A DNA stretch of 64,000 nt from Lentzea flava (GTDB taxonomy: Bacteria; Actinomycetota; Actinomycetes; Mycobacteriales; Pseudonocardiaceae). This document shows, one piece after another, positions 17,690 to 25,257 of the stretch (position 1 is its first letter; every line of letters begins with the position of its first letter). The stretch is taken from contig NZ_BMRE01000014.1 in NCBI RefSeq assembly GCF_014648475.1, positions 103,327 to 167,326 of the forward strand, given 5' to 3'. The notes under the pieces were generated by a model, which searched no databases, had not been told where the DNA came from, and worked only from the letters and a program-made list of their open reading frames with translations. A program made the position numbers and the translations under genes.

Positions 17690-17754
17690 CTGAGAGTTCT
17701 CTCAGCGTGGCGGCCGGGGGCGGGTCACCGGGGTTAATCTCAGGGTCATCTCAG
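17690..17754. promoter_or_regulatory. CTGAGAG palindrome and 11-bp direct repeats before ABC operon
   Basis: CTGAGAG-TT-CTCTCAG forms a 16-bp palindrome at 17690-17705. Further on, ATCTCAG occurs at 17737-17743 and 17748-17754. The 11-bp period is typical of OmpR-family response-regulator sites. The remaining 17610-17689 shows nothing else. Confidence 0.5.
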
Positions 17755-17828
17755 TGGAAGACCTGACCCTTCGGTGTGCCCGTGTCGCCGAAGATGGTGC
17801 GCACGAGACCCACAGGAGGGGACAGACA

Positions 17829-18584
17829 GTGAGCGCGTCCGATGGAGTCGCGGCAAGAGCCGTTGACGTGTGGAAGGAATACGGGTCCGGCGACGCTGCC
17901 GTGACCGCGCTCGCGGGGGTGAGCGTCGAGCTGGAGAAGTCCAGGTTCACGGCGATCATGGGGCCGTCGGGGTCGGGCAAGTCCACGTTGATGCACTGCC
18001 TCGCGGGCCTGGACGACGTGACGCGGGGCGAGGTGTGGATCGGTGACACGAAGGTCACCGGGCTGAAGGACCGCGGTCTCACGGAGTTGCGGCGCGACAA
18101 GGTCGGCTTCATCTTCCAGCAGTTCAACCTGCTGCCGACGCTGACGGCGGAGGAGAACATCACGCTGCCGCTCGCGATCGGTGGCAAGAAGGTCGACCGC
18201 GCGTGGTTCGACGTCGTCGTGGACACGGTCGGGTTGCGCGACCGGCTCACGCACCGGCCGACGCAGCTGTCGGGTGGTCAGCAGCAGCGCGTGGCGTGTG
18301 CGCGTGCGCTGGTGTCGCGGCCGGACGTCGTGTTCGCGGACGAGCCGACCGGCAACCTGGACTCGCAGTCCGGTGCGGAGGTTCTGGGGTTCCTGCAGCG
18401 GTCCGCGCGTGAGTTCGGGCAGACGATCGTGATGGTCACGCACGACCCGAACGCCGCGTCGTACGCCGACCGCGTCATCTTCCTCAAGGACGGCCTCATC
18501 GTGCGCGAGCTGCTCTCGCCGTCGGCCGAGGAAGTTCTGGACACGATGAAGCACCTTGACGGTGTCGTGGTGCCGCATGTTTAA
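17829..18584 (+). CDS. ABC transporter ATP-binding protein (MacB/LolD type)
   Basis: A 251-aa ATPase. Walker A is GPSGSGKST (residues about 44-52), the signature is LSGGQQQRVACARAL and Walker B is VVFADEPTGNLD. The EPTGNLDS form and the stand-alone FtsX-type permease downstream place it in the MacB/LolD class. That class drives mechanotransmission or lipid/peptide export rather than import. GTG 17829 is chosen because GGAGGG lies 8 nt upstream; an upstream in-frame GTG at 17754 falls inside the direct repeats. It overlaps the permease gene by 8 bp. Confidence 0.88.
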   Translation: MSASDGVAARAVDVWKEYGSGDAAVTALAGVSVELEKSRFTAIMGPSGSGKSTLMHCLAGLDDVTRGEVWIGDTKVTGLKDRGLTELRRDKVGFIFQQFNLLPTLTAEENITLPLAIGGKKVDRAWFDVVVDTVGLRDRLTHRPTQLSGGQQQRVACARALVSRPDVVFADEPTGNLDSQSGAEVLGFLQRSAREFGQTIVMVTHDPNAASYADRVIFLKDGLIVRELLSPSAEEVLDTMKHLDGVVVPHV

Positions 18585-21099
18585 GGCCACTATCAAGAGC
18601 TTGCTGTCGCGCAAGCTCCGCTTGGTGCTGTCCGCGCTCGCGGTGGTGCTGGGCGTGATGTTCGTGTCCGGCTCGTTCGTGCTGACCGACACGCTGCAGC
18701 GGTCGTTCACCGACCTGTTCTCGTCGGCTTTCGCCAATGTGGACGTTTCGGTGTCGCCGAAGACGGAGAAGGGCAAGGAACCCCAGCCGATCACGCCGCA
18801 GGCCGTCGCCGACGTGAAGTCGGTGCCGGGCGTGGCATCGGCCGTCGGGGACGTGCAGGGCTCCGCGCGGCCGATCGGCAAGAACGGCAAGGTGATGACC
18901 ACGTCCGGGGCGCCGCGGTTCGGCTCCAACTGGACGGGCACCGGTCAGGAGAAGATCCGGGAGGGCAGGGCACCGCAGGCCGACGACGAGGTCATCGTCG
19001 GCGCGTACCTCGCGTCGTCGGGTCAGTTCAAGGTGGGCGACGACATCGCGCTGCTCACGCTGGAACCCAAGAAGACCTTCAAGATCACCGGCATCTACGA
19101 GTACGCGGGCGGGCGCGACTCGCTGGGCGGCGAGCTGTCGGTGGCCTTCACCGAGCCGGTCGCGCAGCAGTTGTTGCTGGGCCGCAAGGACGCGTTCTCG
19201 TCGATCACCGTGACGGCGGCGAACGGCACGTCCGAGGACGCGCTGCGGGACGCCGTCGCGGCCAAGCTCGGCTCCGCCTACGAGGTGAAAACCGGTGCGG
19301 CACTGGCGAAGGAGCAGGCCGACCAGGTCAACGAAGGCCTGAAGTTCTTCAACTACGTGCTGCTCGGGTTCGCCGGCATCGCGTTGTTCGTCGGCATCTT
19401 CATCATCCTCAACACGTTCTCCATCATCGTCGCCCAGCGCACGCGTGAGCTCGCGCTGCTGCGGTCGATGGGTGCCTCGCGCGGCCAGGTCATCGGGTCC
19501 GTGGTGCTGGAGGCGTTCGTGATCGGCCTCATCGCGTCCGTCGTCGGTCTCGGGGCAGGGATCGGCATCGGCGCGTTGCTGGCGAAGATCTTCAGCTCGG
19601 TGGGCGGGACGAACCTCCAGCTCGCGGGCATCGGTGTGCCGATGTCCGCGGTGATCTCGTCGTTCGCGGTCGGCATCGTCGTCACGGTCGTCGCGGCGGT
19701 CATGCCGGCGCTGCGGGCGTCGCGGATCGCACCGGTCGCGGCGATGCGCGAGGCGGCGACGCCGGACCGGCCGCTGACGAAGGTCACGATCATCGGCGCC
19801 CTGGTGGCCGCCGCGGGTGGCACGGCGCTGGGCTTCGGGTTCAAGCAGGCGTCGCTGCCGTTGATCTTCGGCGGCATCCTGGTGGCGTTCGTGGGCGTGG
19901 CGCTGCTGACCCCGCTGCTGTCCAAGCCGATGGTGTCGCTGATCGGCCGCCTGCTGTCGTGGTCGATGCCGGGACTGCTGGGGCGCCGCAACTCCGCGCG
20001 CAACCCGCGCAGGACCGCGATCACCGCGGCCGCGCTGATGGTCGGCATCTCGCTGATCACCGGCGTGAGCGTGGTGCTGACGTCGGCGACCAAGTCGATC
20101 GAGAAGCTGGCCGCCGGCCAGATCCAGACCGACCTGATCATCTCCGGCGAGGGCCAGATGGAGGGCATGCCCGCGACGTTCAAGCCGGAGGTGCTGAAGA
20201 AGGTCGAGCAGACCGACGGCGTCAGCTCGGCGTTCGGCTGGTCGTCGGACGGCGTGCTGCAGGGCGAGGACCAGCTGTTCGCGGTCGCCGTCTCGGACGT
20301 GCCGGCGATGAAGCAGATGTTCGGCCTCAAGCCCCACTCCGGTGAGATCGCGCCGCTGCGCGACGACCAGCTGGCGTTGTCGGAGGCGCAGGCCGCGGAG
20401 AAGGGCTGGTCGCTCGGCACGAAGGTGACCCTGCAGCTGGCCAGGGCGAGTGAGCCCAAGACGTTCACCGTCGGGTTCATCTGGGCCAAGACGCAGGTGT
20501 TGCAGGGCGCGCTGGTGCTGCCGGCCTCCGCCGGGAAGGACTTCCGGTCCGACGGCATCGGCCAGGCGTTCCTGCAGGTGAAGCCGGGTGCGTCGGTGGC
20601 GGACGTGCAGAAGCGCGTCGAGCCGCTGTTCGCCGACAACCCGGAGATCTCCGTGCAGGACCGCAGCGCGTTCGTGAAGCAGACGACCTCGCAGTTCGAC
20701 ACGGTCCTGCTGATGATCCAGATCCTGCTGGCGCTGGCGATCCTGATCGCGGTCCTCGGCGTCATCAACACCCTGGCGCTGTCGGTGATCGAGCGGACCC
20801 GCGAGCTGGGTCTGCTGCGGGCCATCGGCATGCGGCGGGCGCAGGTGATGCGGATGATCACCGTCGAGTCGGTGGTGATCTCGGTGTTCGGCGCGGTGCT
20901 CGGCCTCGCGGTCGGTGTGGCGCTCGGGCTCGCGACCGTGCAGGCGTTGAAGGACCAGGGCATCACGGAGATCGGGTTCCCCTGGATGACCATGGTCCAG
21001 TACCTGGTGGTGGCCGCGGTCGTCGGTGTGATCGCGGCGATCCTGCCCGCGATCCGCGCGGCTCGGCTGAACGTGCTGGACGCGATCGCCTACGAGTGA
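18577..21099 (+). CDS. ABC transporter permease with two FtsX domains
   Basis: An 840-aa membrane protein. A first helix (residues about 15-36) is followed by a MacB-like extracytoplasmic domain. Two FtsX permease domains (about 255-395 and 720-835) carry the paired motif ERTRELGLLRAIGMRRAQV and its upstream counterpart QRTRELALLRSMGASRGQV. Extra hydrophobic helices lie between them, giving the usual 10-helix layout of actinobacterial FtsX permeases. With the preceding ATPase it forms an exporter or mechanotransmission complex; the cargo is unknown. ATG 18577 lies within the ATPase gene end. Confidence 0.87.
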   Translation: MFKATIKSLLSRKLRLVLSALAVVLGVMFVSGSFVLTDTLQRSFTDLFSSAFANVDVSVSPKTEKGKEPQPITPQAVADVKSVPGVASAVGDVQGSARPIGKNGKVMTTSGAPRFGSNWTGTGQEKIREGRAPQADDEVIVGAYLASSGQFKVGDDIALLTLEPKKTFKITGIYEYAGGRDSLGGELSVAFTEPVAQQLLLGRKDAFSSITVTAANGTSEDALRDAVAAKLGSAYEVKTGAALAKEQADQVNEGLKFFNYVLLGFAGIALFVGIFIILNTFSIIVAQRTRELALLRSMGASRGQVIGSVVLEAFVIGLIASVVGLGAGIGIGALLAKIFSSVGGTNLQLAGIGVPMSAVISSFAVGIVVTVVAAVMPALRASRIAPVAAMREAATPDRPLTKVTIIGALVAAAGGTALGFGFKQASLPLIFGGILVAFVGVALLTPLLSKPMVSLIGRLLSWSMPGLLGRRNSARNPRRTAITAAALMVGISLITGVSVVLTSATKSIEKLAAGQIQTDLIISGEGQMEGMPATFKPEVLKKVEQTDGVSSAFGWSSDGVLQGEDQLFAVAVSDVPAMKQMFGLKPHSGEIAPLRDDQLALSEAQAAEKGWSLGTKVTLQLARASEPKTFTVGFIWAKTQVLQGALVLPASAGKDFRSDGIGQAFLQVKPGASVADVQKRVEPLFADNPEISVQDRSAFVKQTTSQFDTVLLMIQILLALAILIAVLGVINTLALSVIERTRELGLLRAIGMRRAQVMRMITVESVVISVFGAVLGLAVGVALGLATVQALKDQGITEIGFPWMTMVQYLVVAAVVGVIAAILPAIRAARLNVLDAIAYE

Positions 21100-21722
21100 G
21101 CGAGTACGAGTCGTGACCAGGTTTCCACCAGCCACGACTCGTACTCCTCGATCGTCTGCTCCGTCGTCCTGGTGAGCAGCAGGTAGGTCTCGGCCTGGCC
21201 GAGCACCGCCCCCGTCCGCGCGACCCAGTCGATGTTCTCGTTCGAGATCAGGCCGTCGGCGGCCAGCTTCCGGAAGAAGCCGCCGATGGCCTGGTGCGTC
21301 TGCGCACGAGCCGCCTGCGCGCGTTCCGCGATCTCCGGCTCGATCGCCTCGGCCTGTTGTGCCACTTGGAGAAGCGCCCCCGTGCGGGCCATCAGCTGCG
21401 CGCTGATCGAGGCCATGCGCGCGATGCGTTCCTCGACCGTCGGCGCGTTCATCGCCTTCTGGAACCAGTCCCGGTCGGGCACGGCCACGCGGTGGTAGTC
21501 CCCCGCGATCGCCACGTCGAGGCAGCGCTGCAGCAGCACCGCCTTGGTCGCGAACCGCACGTACACCGTGCGAGCCCCCACCCCCGCGTGTTTCGCCACG
21601 TCGGCGAGCGTCGTGGCGACGTAGCCGCGGTCGGTGAACAGCTCGGTGGCCGCCTCGATGATCCGGACCTCGGTGTCCGCCCGGCGCGCCGCTCGCAAAT
21701 CCCTGTTGACGTCGTCTGGCAC
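21090..21722 (-). CDS. TetR family transcriptional regulator
   Basis: A 210-aa TetR protein. The HTH spans about residues 15-62 (IIEAATELFTDRGYVATTLADVAKHAG, then VGARTVYVRFATK). The remainder is a ligand-binding helical domain. GTG 21722 is preferred to the upstream ATG at 21746 because the latter lies inside the operator. It is divergent from the VOC protein gene; two copies of a TGCAGT/ACTGCA inverted repeat fill the gap, so both genes are probably repressed by it. Its stop overlaps the convergent permease gene by 10 bp. Confidence 0.85.
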   Translation of the reverse strand: MPDDVNRDLRAARRADTEVRIIEAATELFTDRGYVATTLADVAKHAGVGARTVYVRFATKAVLLQRCLDVAIAGDYHRVAVPDRDWFQKAMNAPTVEERIARMASISAQLMARTGALLQVAQQAEAIEPEIAERAQAARAQTHQAIGGFFRKLAADGLISNENIDWVARTGAVLGQAETYLLLTRTTEQTIEEYESWLVETWSRLVLAHS

Positions 21723-21726
21723 ATGT

Positions 21727-21760
21727 TGCAGTCTAACTGCATACATGCAGTCTCACTGCA
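21727..21760. promoter_or_regulatory. double TetR operator
   Basis: TGCAGTCTAACTGCA (21727-21741) and TGCAGTCTCACTGCA (21746-21760) are two near-identical 15-bp inverted repeats with centres 19 bp apart, between the divergent TetR and VOC genes. Confidence 0.75.
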
Positions 21761-21776
21761 ATCAGGGGTAACGATC

Positions 21777-22211
21777 ATGAGCACACCGCTGCTGGACGGC
21801 ATCCACCACTTGAAGCTGCCGGTGTCCGACCTGGAGAAGTCACTGGACTGGTACACGACGAACCTCGGCTACGAGCTGGCGGTGAACTTCGTCGAGCAGG
21901 GCGTGCGGATGGGCGTGTCCATGGACCACCCCCGCGGCGGACCGGAGCTCGCGCTGCGGCTCAACCCCGATCGCACGGCCGCCGCAGCGGGGTTCGACTA
22001 CTTCGCCATCGGTGTGCCGGGTCAGGAGGCCATCGAGGGTCTCGCGGCACACCTCACCGAACACGGCGTCGACCACGCCGGAGTCCTCAGGACGCCGGTC
22101 GGCTGGGTGCTGCTGGGCGTGCACGACCCGGACGGCCACGAGCTCCGGTTCTACACCGTGCCGATCGAGCTGCCCGAGGGCTTGCCGCGTCCCTTCACCA
22201 GGGAGTCGTGA
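21777..22211 (+). CDS. VOC family protein (glyoxalase/dioxygenase fold)
   Basis: A 144-aa vicinal-oxygen-chelate protein made of paired beta-alpha-beta-beta-beta units. It begins GIHHLKLPVSDLEKSLDWY and ends with the typical HDPDGHELRFYTV. His10 or His11 and the C-terminal Glu are candidate metal ligands. Family members are glyoxalases, dioxygenases or resistance proteins that bind small toxic molecules. It is probably induced through the divergent TetR regulator, so a detoxification role is plausible. The stop is followed by a perfect 14-bp hairpin. Confidence 0.83.
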   Translation: MSTPLLDGIHHLKLPVSDLEKSLDWYTTNLGYELAVNFVEQGVRMGVSMDHPRGGPELALRLNPDRTAAAAGFDYFAIGVPGQEAIEGLAAHLTEHGVDHAGVLRTPVGWVLLGVHDPDGHELRFYTVPIELPEGLPRPFTRES

Positions 22212-22215
22212 CCGC

Positions 22216-22254
22216 GGGCGCGGTGCCGGGCCGTCGCACGCCGGCACCGCGCCC
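22216..22254. terminator. bidirectional terminator
   Basis: GGGCGCGGTGCCGG (22216-22229) pairs perfectly with CCGGCACCGCGCCC (22241-22254) around an 11-nt loop, between the convergent VOC and polyesterase genes. Confidence 0.85.
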
Positions 22255-22262
22255 GACAGGGG

Positions 22263-23090
22263 TCAGGCGTGCGGACAGGTGTCGAGGTACGCCGAGATGA
22301 GCGTGTTCGGCGCGGGCGCCGGACACAGGAACTGGTCGTAGCGCAGGTCGTTGTCGACGAACCGCTTCAGCCACGACAGCGTGTACTTGCGGACCGTGAC
22401 GTTGTCGCTGCGCGGATCGGAGTGGTCGCCGCCGCGCAGCTCGACGAAGGCCTTGTCGGGTGCGGCCGTGATCGAGTTGTAGAACGGCAGCGAGTGCTGC
22501 GAATCCGGGGCGGTGGGGTCGTTCTGGCCGCCGACCAGCATGGTGGGCACCCCGACGGTCGACCAGTTCTTGGTGGTGTGCCAGCCGGCCAGCGGGATCG
22601 AGGCCTGCAGGGCGGGACGCGTCGCGGCGGCGCGCAGGGCTCCGCCGCCACCCATGGAGTGGCCCATCACGGCGAGGCGCGAGGCGTCGACGCGCGGGTT
22701 GGTGCGGACGACGTGGTCGAGCGCCGCGAGCAGCTGGCGGCCGCGGCTGTCGGGGTCGTCCCAGCCGGACAGCGTGTTGATGGTGATCACCACGAACCCG
22801 TAGGACGCGAGCCGCGGACCGAAGTGCGCGACGGACGTCTGGGTGGCGGTGAAACCGGGTGAGATGGCGACAGCACCGAACGTGAGGTCACTGGTCGGCG
22901 TGTAGACGGTGCCGCCGCCGAAGTTCGACTGGCGGGCGACGGTGGCCGACGTGACGGCGAAGGTGCCACGAGCGGCCTCGACCGATGCGGCCGTGGGAGC
23001 CGGGCCGCGTTCGTAGGGGTTGGCCGCCGCGTTCGCGGTGGCCGGGACGAGTGTCAGGACGAGCGCCGCAAGCACGGCTTTGATGCGCAC
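22263..23090 (-). CDS. secreted cutinase/PET-hydrolase-type polyesterase
   Basis: A 275-aa secreted alpha/beta hydrolase with signal peptide residues 1-22. It closely follows the actinobacterial cutinase plan known from Thermobifida: NPYERGP near the mature N-terminus, nucleophile Ser145 in GHSMGGGG, Asp191 in NDPTAP, and His223 in GGDHSDP. Trp170 (GWH) matches the subsite tryptophan. A C-terminal Cys pair, Cys256 and Cys272, matches the family disulfide. Phe80 stands where the oxyanion Tyr of Thermobifida enzymes lies. Expected reaction: hydrolysis of cutin-like polyesters, possibly synthetic polyesters. Activity on plastics is inferred from family only. Confidence 0.87.
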   Translation of the reverse strand: MRIKAVLAALVLTLVPATANAAANPYERGPAPTAASVEAARGTFAVTSATVARQSNFGGGTVYTPTSDLTFGAVAISPGFTATQTSVAHFGPRLASYGFVVITINTLSGWDDPDSRGRQLLAALDHVVRTNPRVDASRLAVMGHSMGGGGALRAAATRPALQASIPLAGWHTTKNWSTVGVPTMLVGGQNDPTAPDSQHSLPFYNSITAAPDKAFVELRGGDHSDPRSDNVTVRKYTLSWLKRFVDNDLRYDQFLCPAPAPNTLISAYLDTCPHA

Positions 23091-23104
23091 GACGATGTCA
23101 CCTC

Positions 23105-23127
23105 AATTGGTTGCAGGGGTACCAATT
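23105..23127. promoter_or_regulatory. inverted repeat upstream of polyesterase
   Basis: AATTGGT (23105-23111) and ACCAATT (23121-23127) form a perfect inverted repeat with a 9-bp spacer, 15 bp upstream of the polyesterase start. It may be an operator. The regulator is not identified. Confidence 0.5.
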
Positions 23128-23192
23128 TGCGACAGCTCCCCAACGCTACCGCTCAGTAGCCAATTCGGCTTTCGGCCACATGGATGGTTGCG

Positions 23193-23202
23193 GAAACGTT
23201 TC
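23193..23202. promoter_or_regulatory. LacI-type palindrome GAAACGTTTC
   Basis: A perfect 10-bp palindrome with a central CG, the shape of LacI-family operators, lies in the 241-bp divergent spacer between the polyesterase and GH85 genes. Confidence 0.4.
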
Positions 23203-23331
23203 GACGCCGTTCCAACGGACGTCACCGGCCCGTCCCCGGTCACCGAGCGCAGCCGATCGCCGAATTGTCGTCCGATGGAGTCGCTGAAGAAGCGGTATGC
23301 GGCGAATCGGATGGCGCACAAGGGTGATCGC

Positions 23332-25257
23332 GTGCCCACTCGGAGACAGTTCCTCGTTCTGAGCTCGACGGTGGCGTTGACCGGTCTGCTGTCCGAGACT
23401 CCCGCGTCCGCCGCCGAAGCCGCGCAACCGTACGCGTCGTACTGGCACCCGGCCACGATCCTCGACTGGGATCCGTCGACCGACCGGGACGCGCGGTACA
23501 ACCGCAGCACGGTGCCGCTGGCGCGACGGGTCGTCCCGGCACGTCCGGCCAACCCGCACGCCCACGCCGGTGAAGCGCGCGTGCAGGCGTTGGTGGCGTA
23601 CGCGCCGACGAGCAACAACCCGTCGCAGGGCTCGCTCGACATGAACTACTACGCCACGAACTACTGGCAGTACATCGACGAACTGGTGTTCTGGGGCGGT
23701 TCCGCGTCGGAGGGCCTGATCCTCGCGCCGAACCCGACCGTCACCGATGCCGCGCACCGCAACGGTGTCCGCGTGATCGGCAACGTGTTCCTGCCGCCCA
23801 CCGCCTACGGCGGCCAGATCCAGTGGGTCCGCGACTTCGTCCGGCGCGAGGGCGACAGGTTCCCGGTGGCGGACAAGATGATCCAGGTCGCGCGGCACCA
23901 CGGGTTCGACGGCTGGTTCCTCAACCAGGAGACCGCCGGCGGCGACACCCGGCTCGCGAACGACATGCGCGACTTCATCGTCTACTTGCGCAGGAGCGGG
24001 CTGCGGGTCATCTGGTACGACGCGATGACCGACTCCGGCAGCGTCTCGTGGCAGAACGCCCTGACCGCGCGGAACAAGATGTTCTTCGAGCAGTCCGACG
24101 AGATGTTCCTGAACTTCTGGTGGAGCACGCAGGGCCTCGCGAACTCGGCGGCACTGGCCGGGCAGATGGGCCGCAGCCCGTACGACCTCGCGTCCGGTGT
24201 GGACGTCGAGGCGAACGGCTACAACACGAGCGTCGGCTGGGCCTCGGTCTTCCCCGAGGGCAAACCGCACGTCACGTCGCTCGGCTTCTACCGTCCCGAG
24301 TGGACGTTCAAGTCGTCGACCGGTCCCGCCGACTTCTACGCGCGGGACAACAGGTTCTGGGTCGGACCGAACGGCGACCCGTCCAACACCACGTCGACGG
24401 CGAGCTGGAAGGGCATCGCGCACCACATCACCGAGCTGACGCCGATCACCTCGCTGCCGTTCGTGACGAACTTCAACACCGGGCACGGCAGGAAGTTCGC
24501 GGTCAACGGCACCGTGCGGTCCTCCCAGGCGTGGAACAACCTCTCGCTGCAGGACGTGCTGCCGACGTGGCGGTGGAGCGTCACCGGCGCCGGGACGAAG
24601 GTCGTGCCGTCACTCGACTGGGACGACCCGTACGACGGCGGGACGGCGCTCAAGATCACCGGAACACCGGTGTCCGCCAACGACGTCCGGTTGTTCGCGA
24701 CGTCGTTGCGGCTGACCGGGAACAGCCAGTTCGAGATCGTGCACCGCACCGGCACCGGGCCCTCGCGGCTGCAGGCCGTGCTGCGGATCGGCAGCGCCGA
24801 GAAGGTCCTGGACCTCGGTGGCGTCTCCGGGGCGTGGCGGCGCAGCGTGTTCCCGCTCGGCGAGCACTCCGGCGCGACGCTGACGGAGATCGCGCTGCGG
24901 GTCCTGCCCGGCGGCCCGATCACCGCTCTGATCGGCCGGATCGGTGTGACTGACCCGGTCATGACCCCGCCGACGGCACCGGCGAACGTCCAGGTCGTGC
25001 AGGTGAGCCGCACCAACGCCACGACGGTGTCGGCACGGCTCACCTGGACGCGCTCGCCCGGTTCCGTCCGGCAGTACCGCGTCTACCAGGGGACGGGTGC
25101 CGGGCGCATCTTCCTCGGCGGCACGACGAACGACGCGTACTTCGTGCCCGCGATCCCGCTGGCCGCGGGGGAAACCGCGCAGATCGAGATCGAGGCGGTC
25201 AGCGAGGCGTTCGACGTCTCAGCGCCGGCCGGGGTCCCGATCACTGGTACACCCTGA
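23332..25257 (+). CDS. Tat-exported GH85 endo-beta-N-acetylglucosaminidase
   Basis: A 641-aa secreted enzyme. The Tat signal is TRRQFLVLSS (residues 3-12) with cleavage near ASAAEA. The GH85 catalytic domain (about 35-400) carries the Asn198-x-Glu200 pair in FDGWFLNQE. A beta-sandwich region (about 430-545) and a C-terminal fibronectin type III-like domain (about 550-640) follow. GH85 enzymes cut the chitobiose core of N-glycans by a substrate-assisted mechanism, here outside the cell. GTG 23332 is chosen because AAGGGTG lies 6-7 nt upstream; in-frame ATGs at 23278 and 23311 would only lengthen the signal. Confidence 0.85.
   Translation: MPTRRQFLVLSSTVALTGLLSETPASAAEAAQPYASYWHPATILDWDPSTDRDARYNRSTVPLARRVVPARPANPHAHAGEARVQALVAYAPTSNNPSQGSLDMNYYATNYWQYIDELVFWGGSASEGLILAPNPTVTDAAHRNGVRVIGNVFLPPTAYGGQIQWVRDFVRREGDRFPVADKMIQVARHHGFDGWFLNQETAGGDTRLANDMRDFIVYLRRSGLRVIWYDAMTDSGSVSWQNALTARNKMFFEQSDEMFLNFWWSTQGLANSAALAGQMGRSPYDLASGVDVEANGYNTSVGWASVFPEGKPHVTSLGFYRPEWTFKSSTGPADFYARDNRFWVGPNGDPSNTTSTASWKGIAHHITELTPITSLPFVTNFNTGHGRKFAVNGTVRSSQAWNNLSLQDVLPTWRWSVTGAGTKVVPSLDWDDPYDGGTALKITGTPVSANDVRLFATSLRLTGNSQFEIVHRTGTGPSRLQAVLRIGSAEKVLDLGGVSGAWRRSVFPLGEHSGATLTEIALRVLPGGPITALIGRIGVTDPVMTPPTAPANVQVVQVSRTNATTVSARLTWTRSPGSVRQYRVYQGTGAGRIFLGGTTNDAYFVPAIPLAAGETAQIEIEAVSEAFDVSAPAGVPITGTP

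Noticed and set aside
18496..21135. 879-aa open frame on the minus strand opposite the FtsX permease
   Set aside because: Composition is the His/Arg/Asp-rich pattern of an antisense shadow; the + strand frame has clear FtsX domains.
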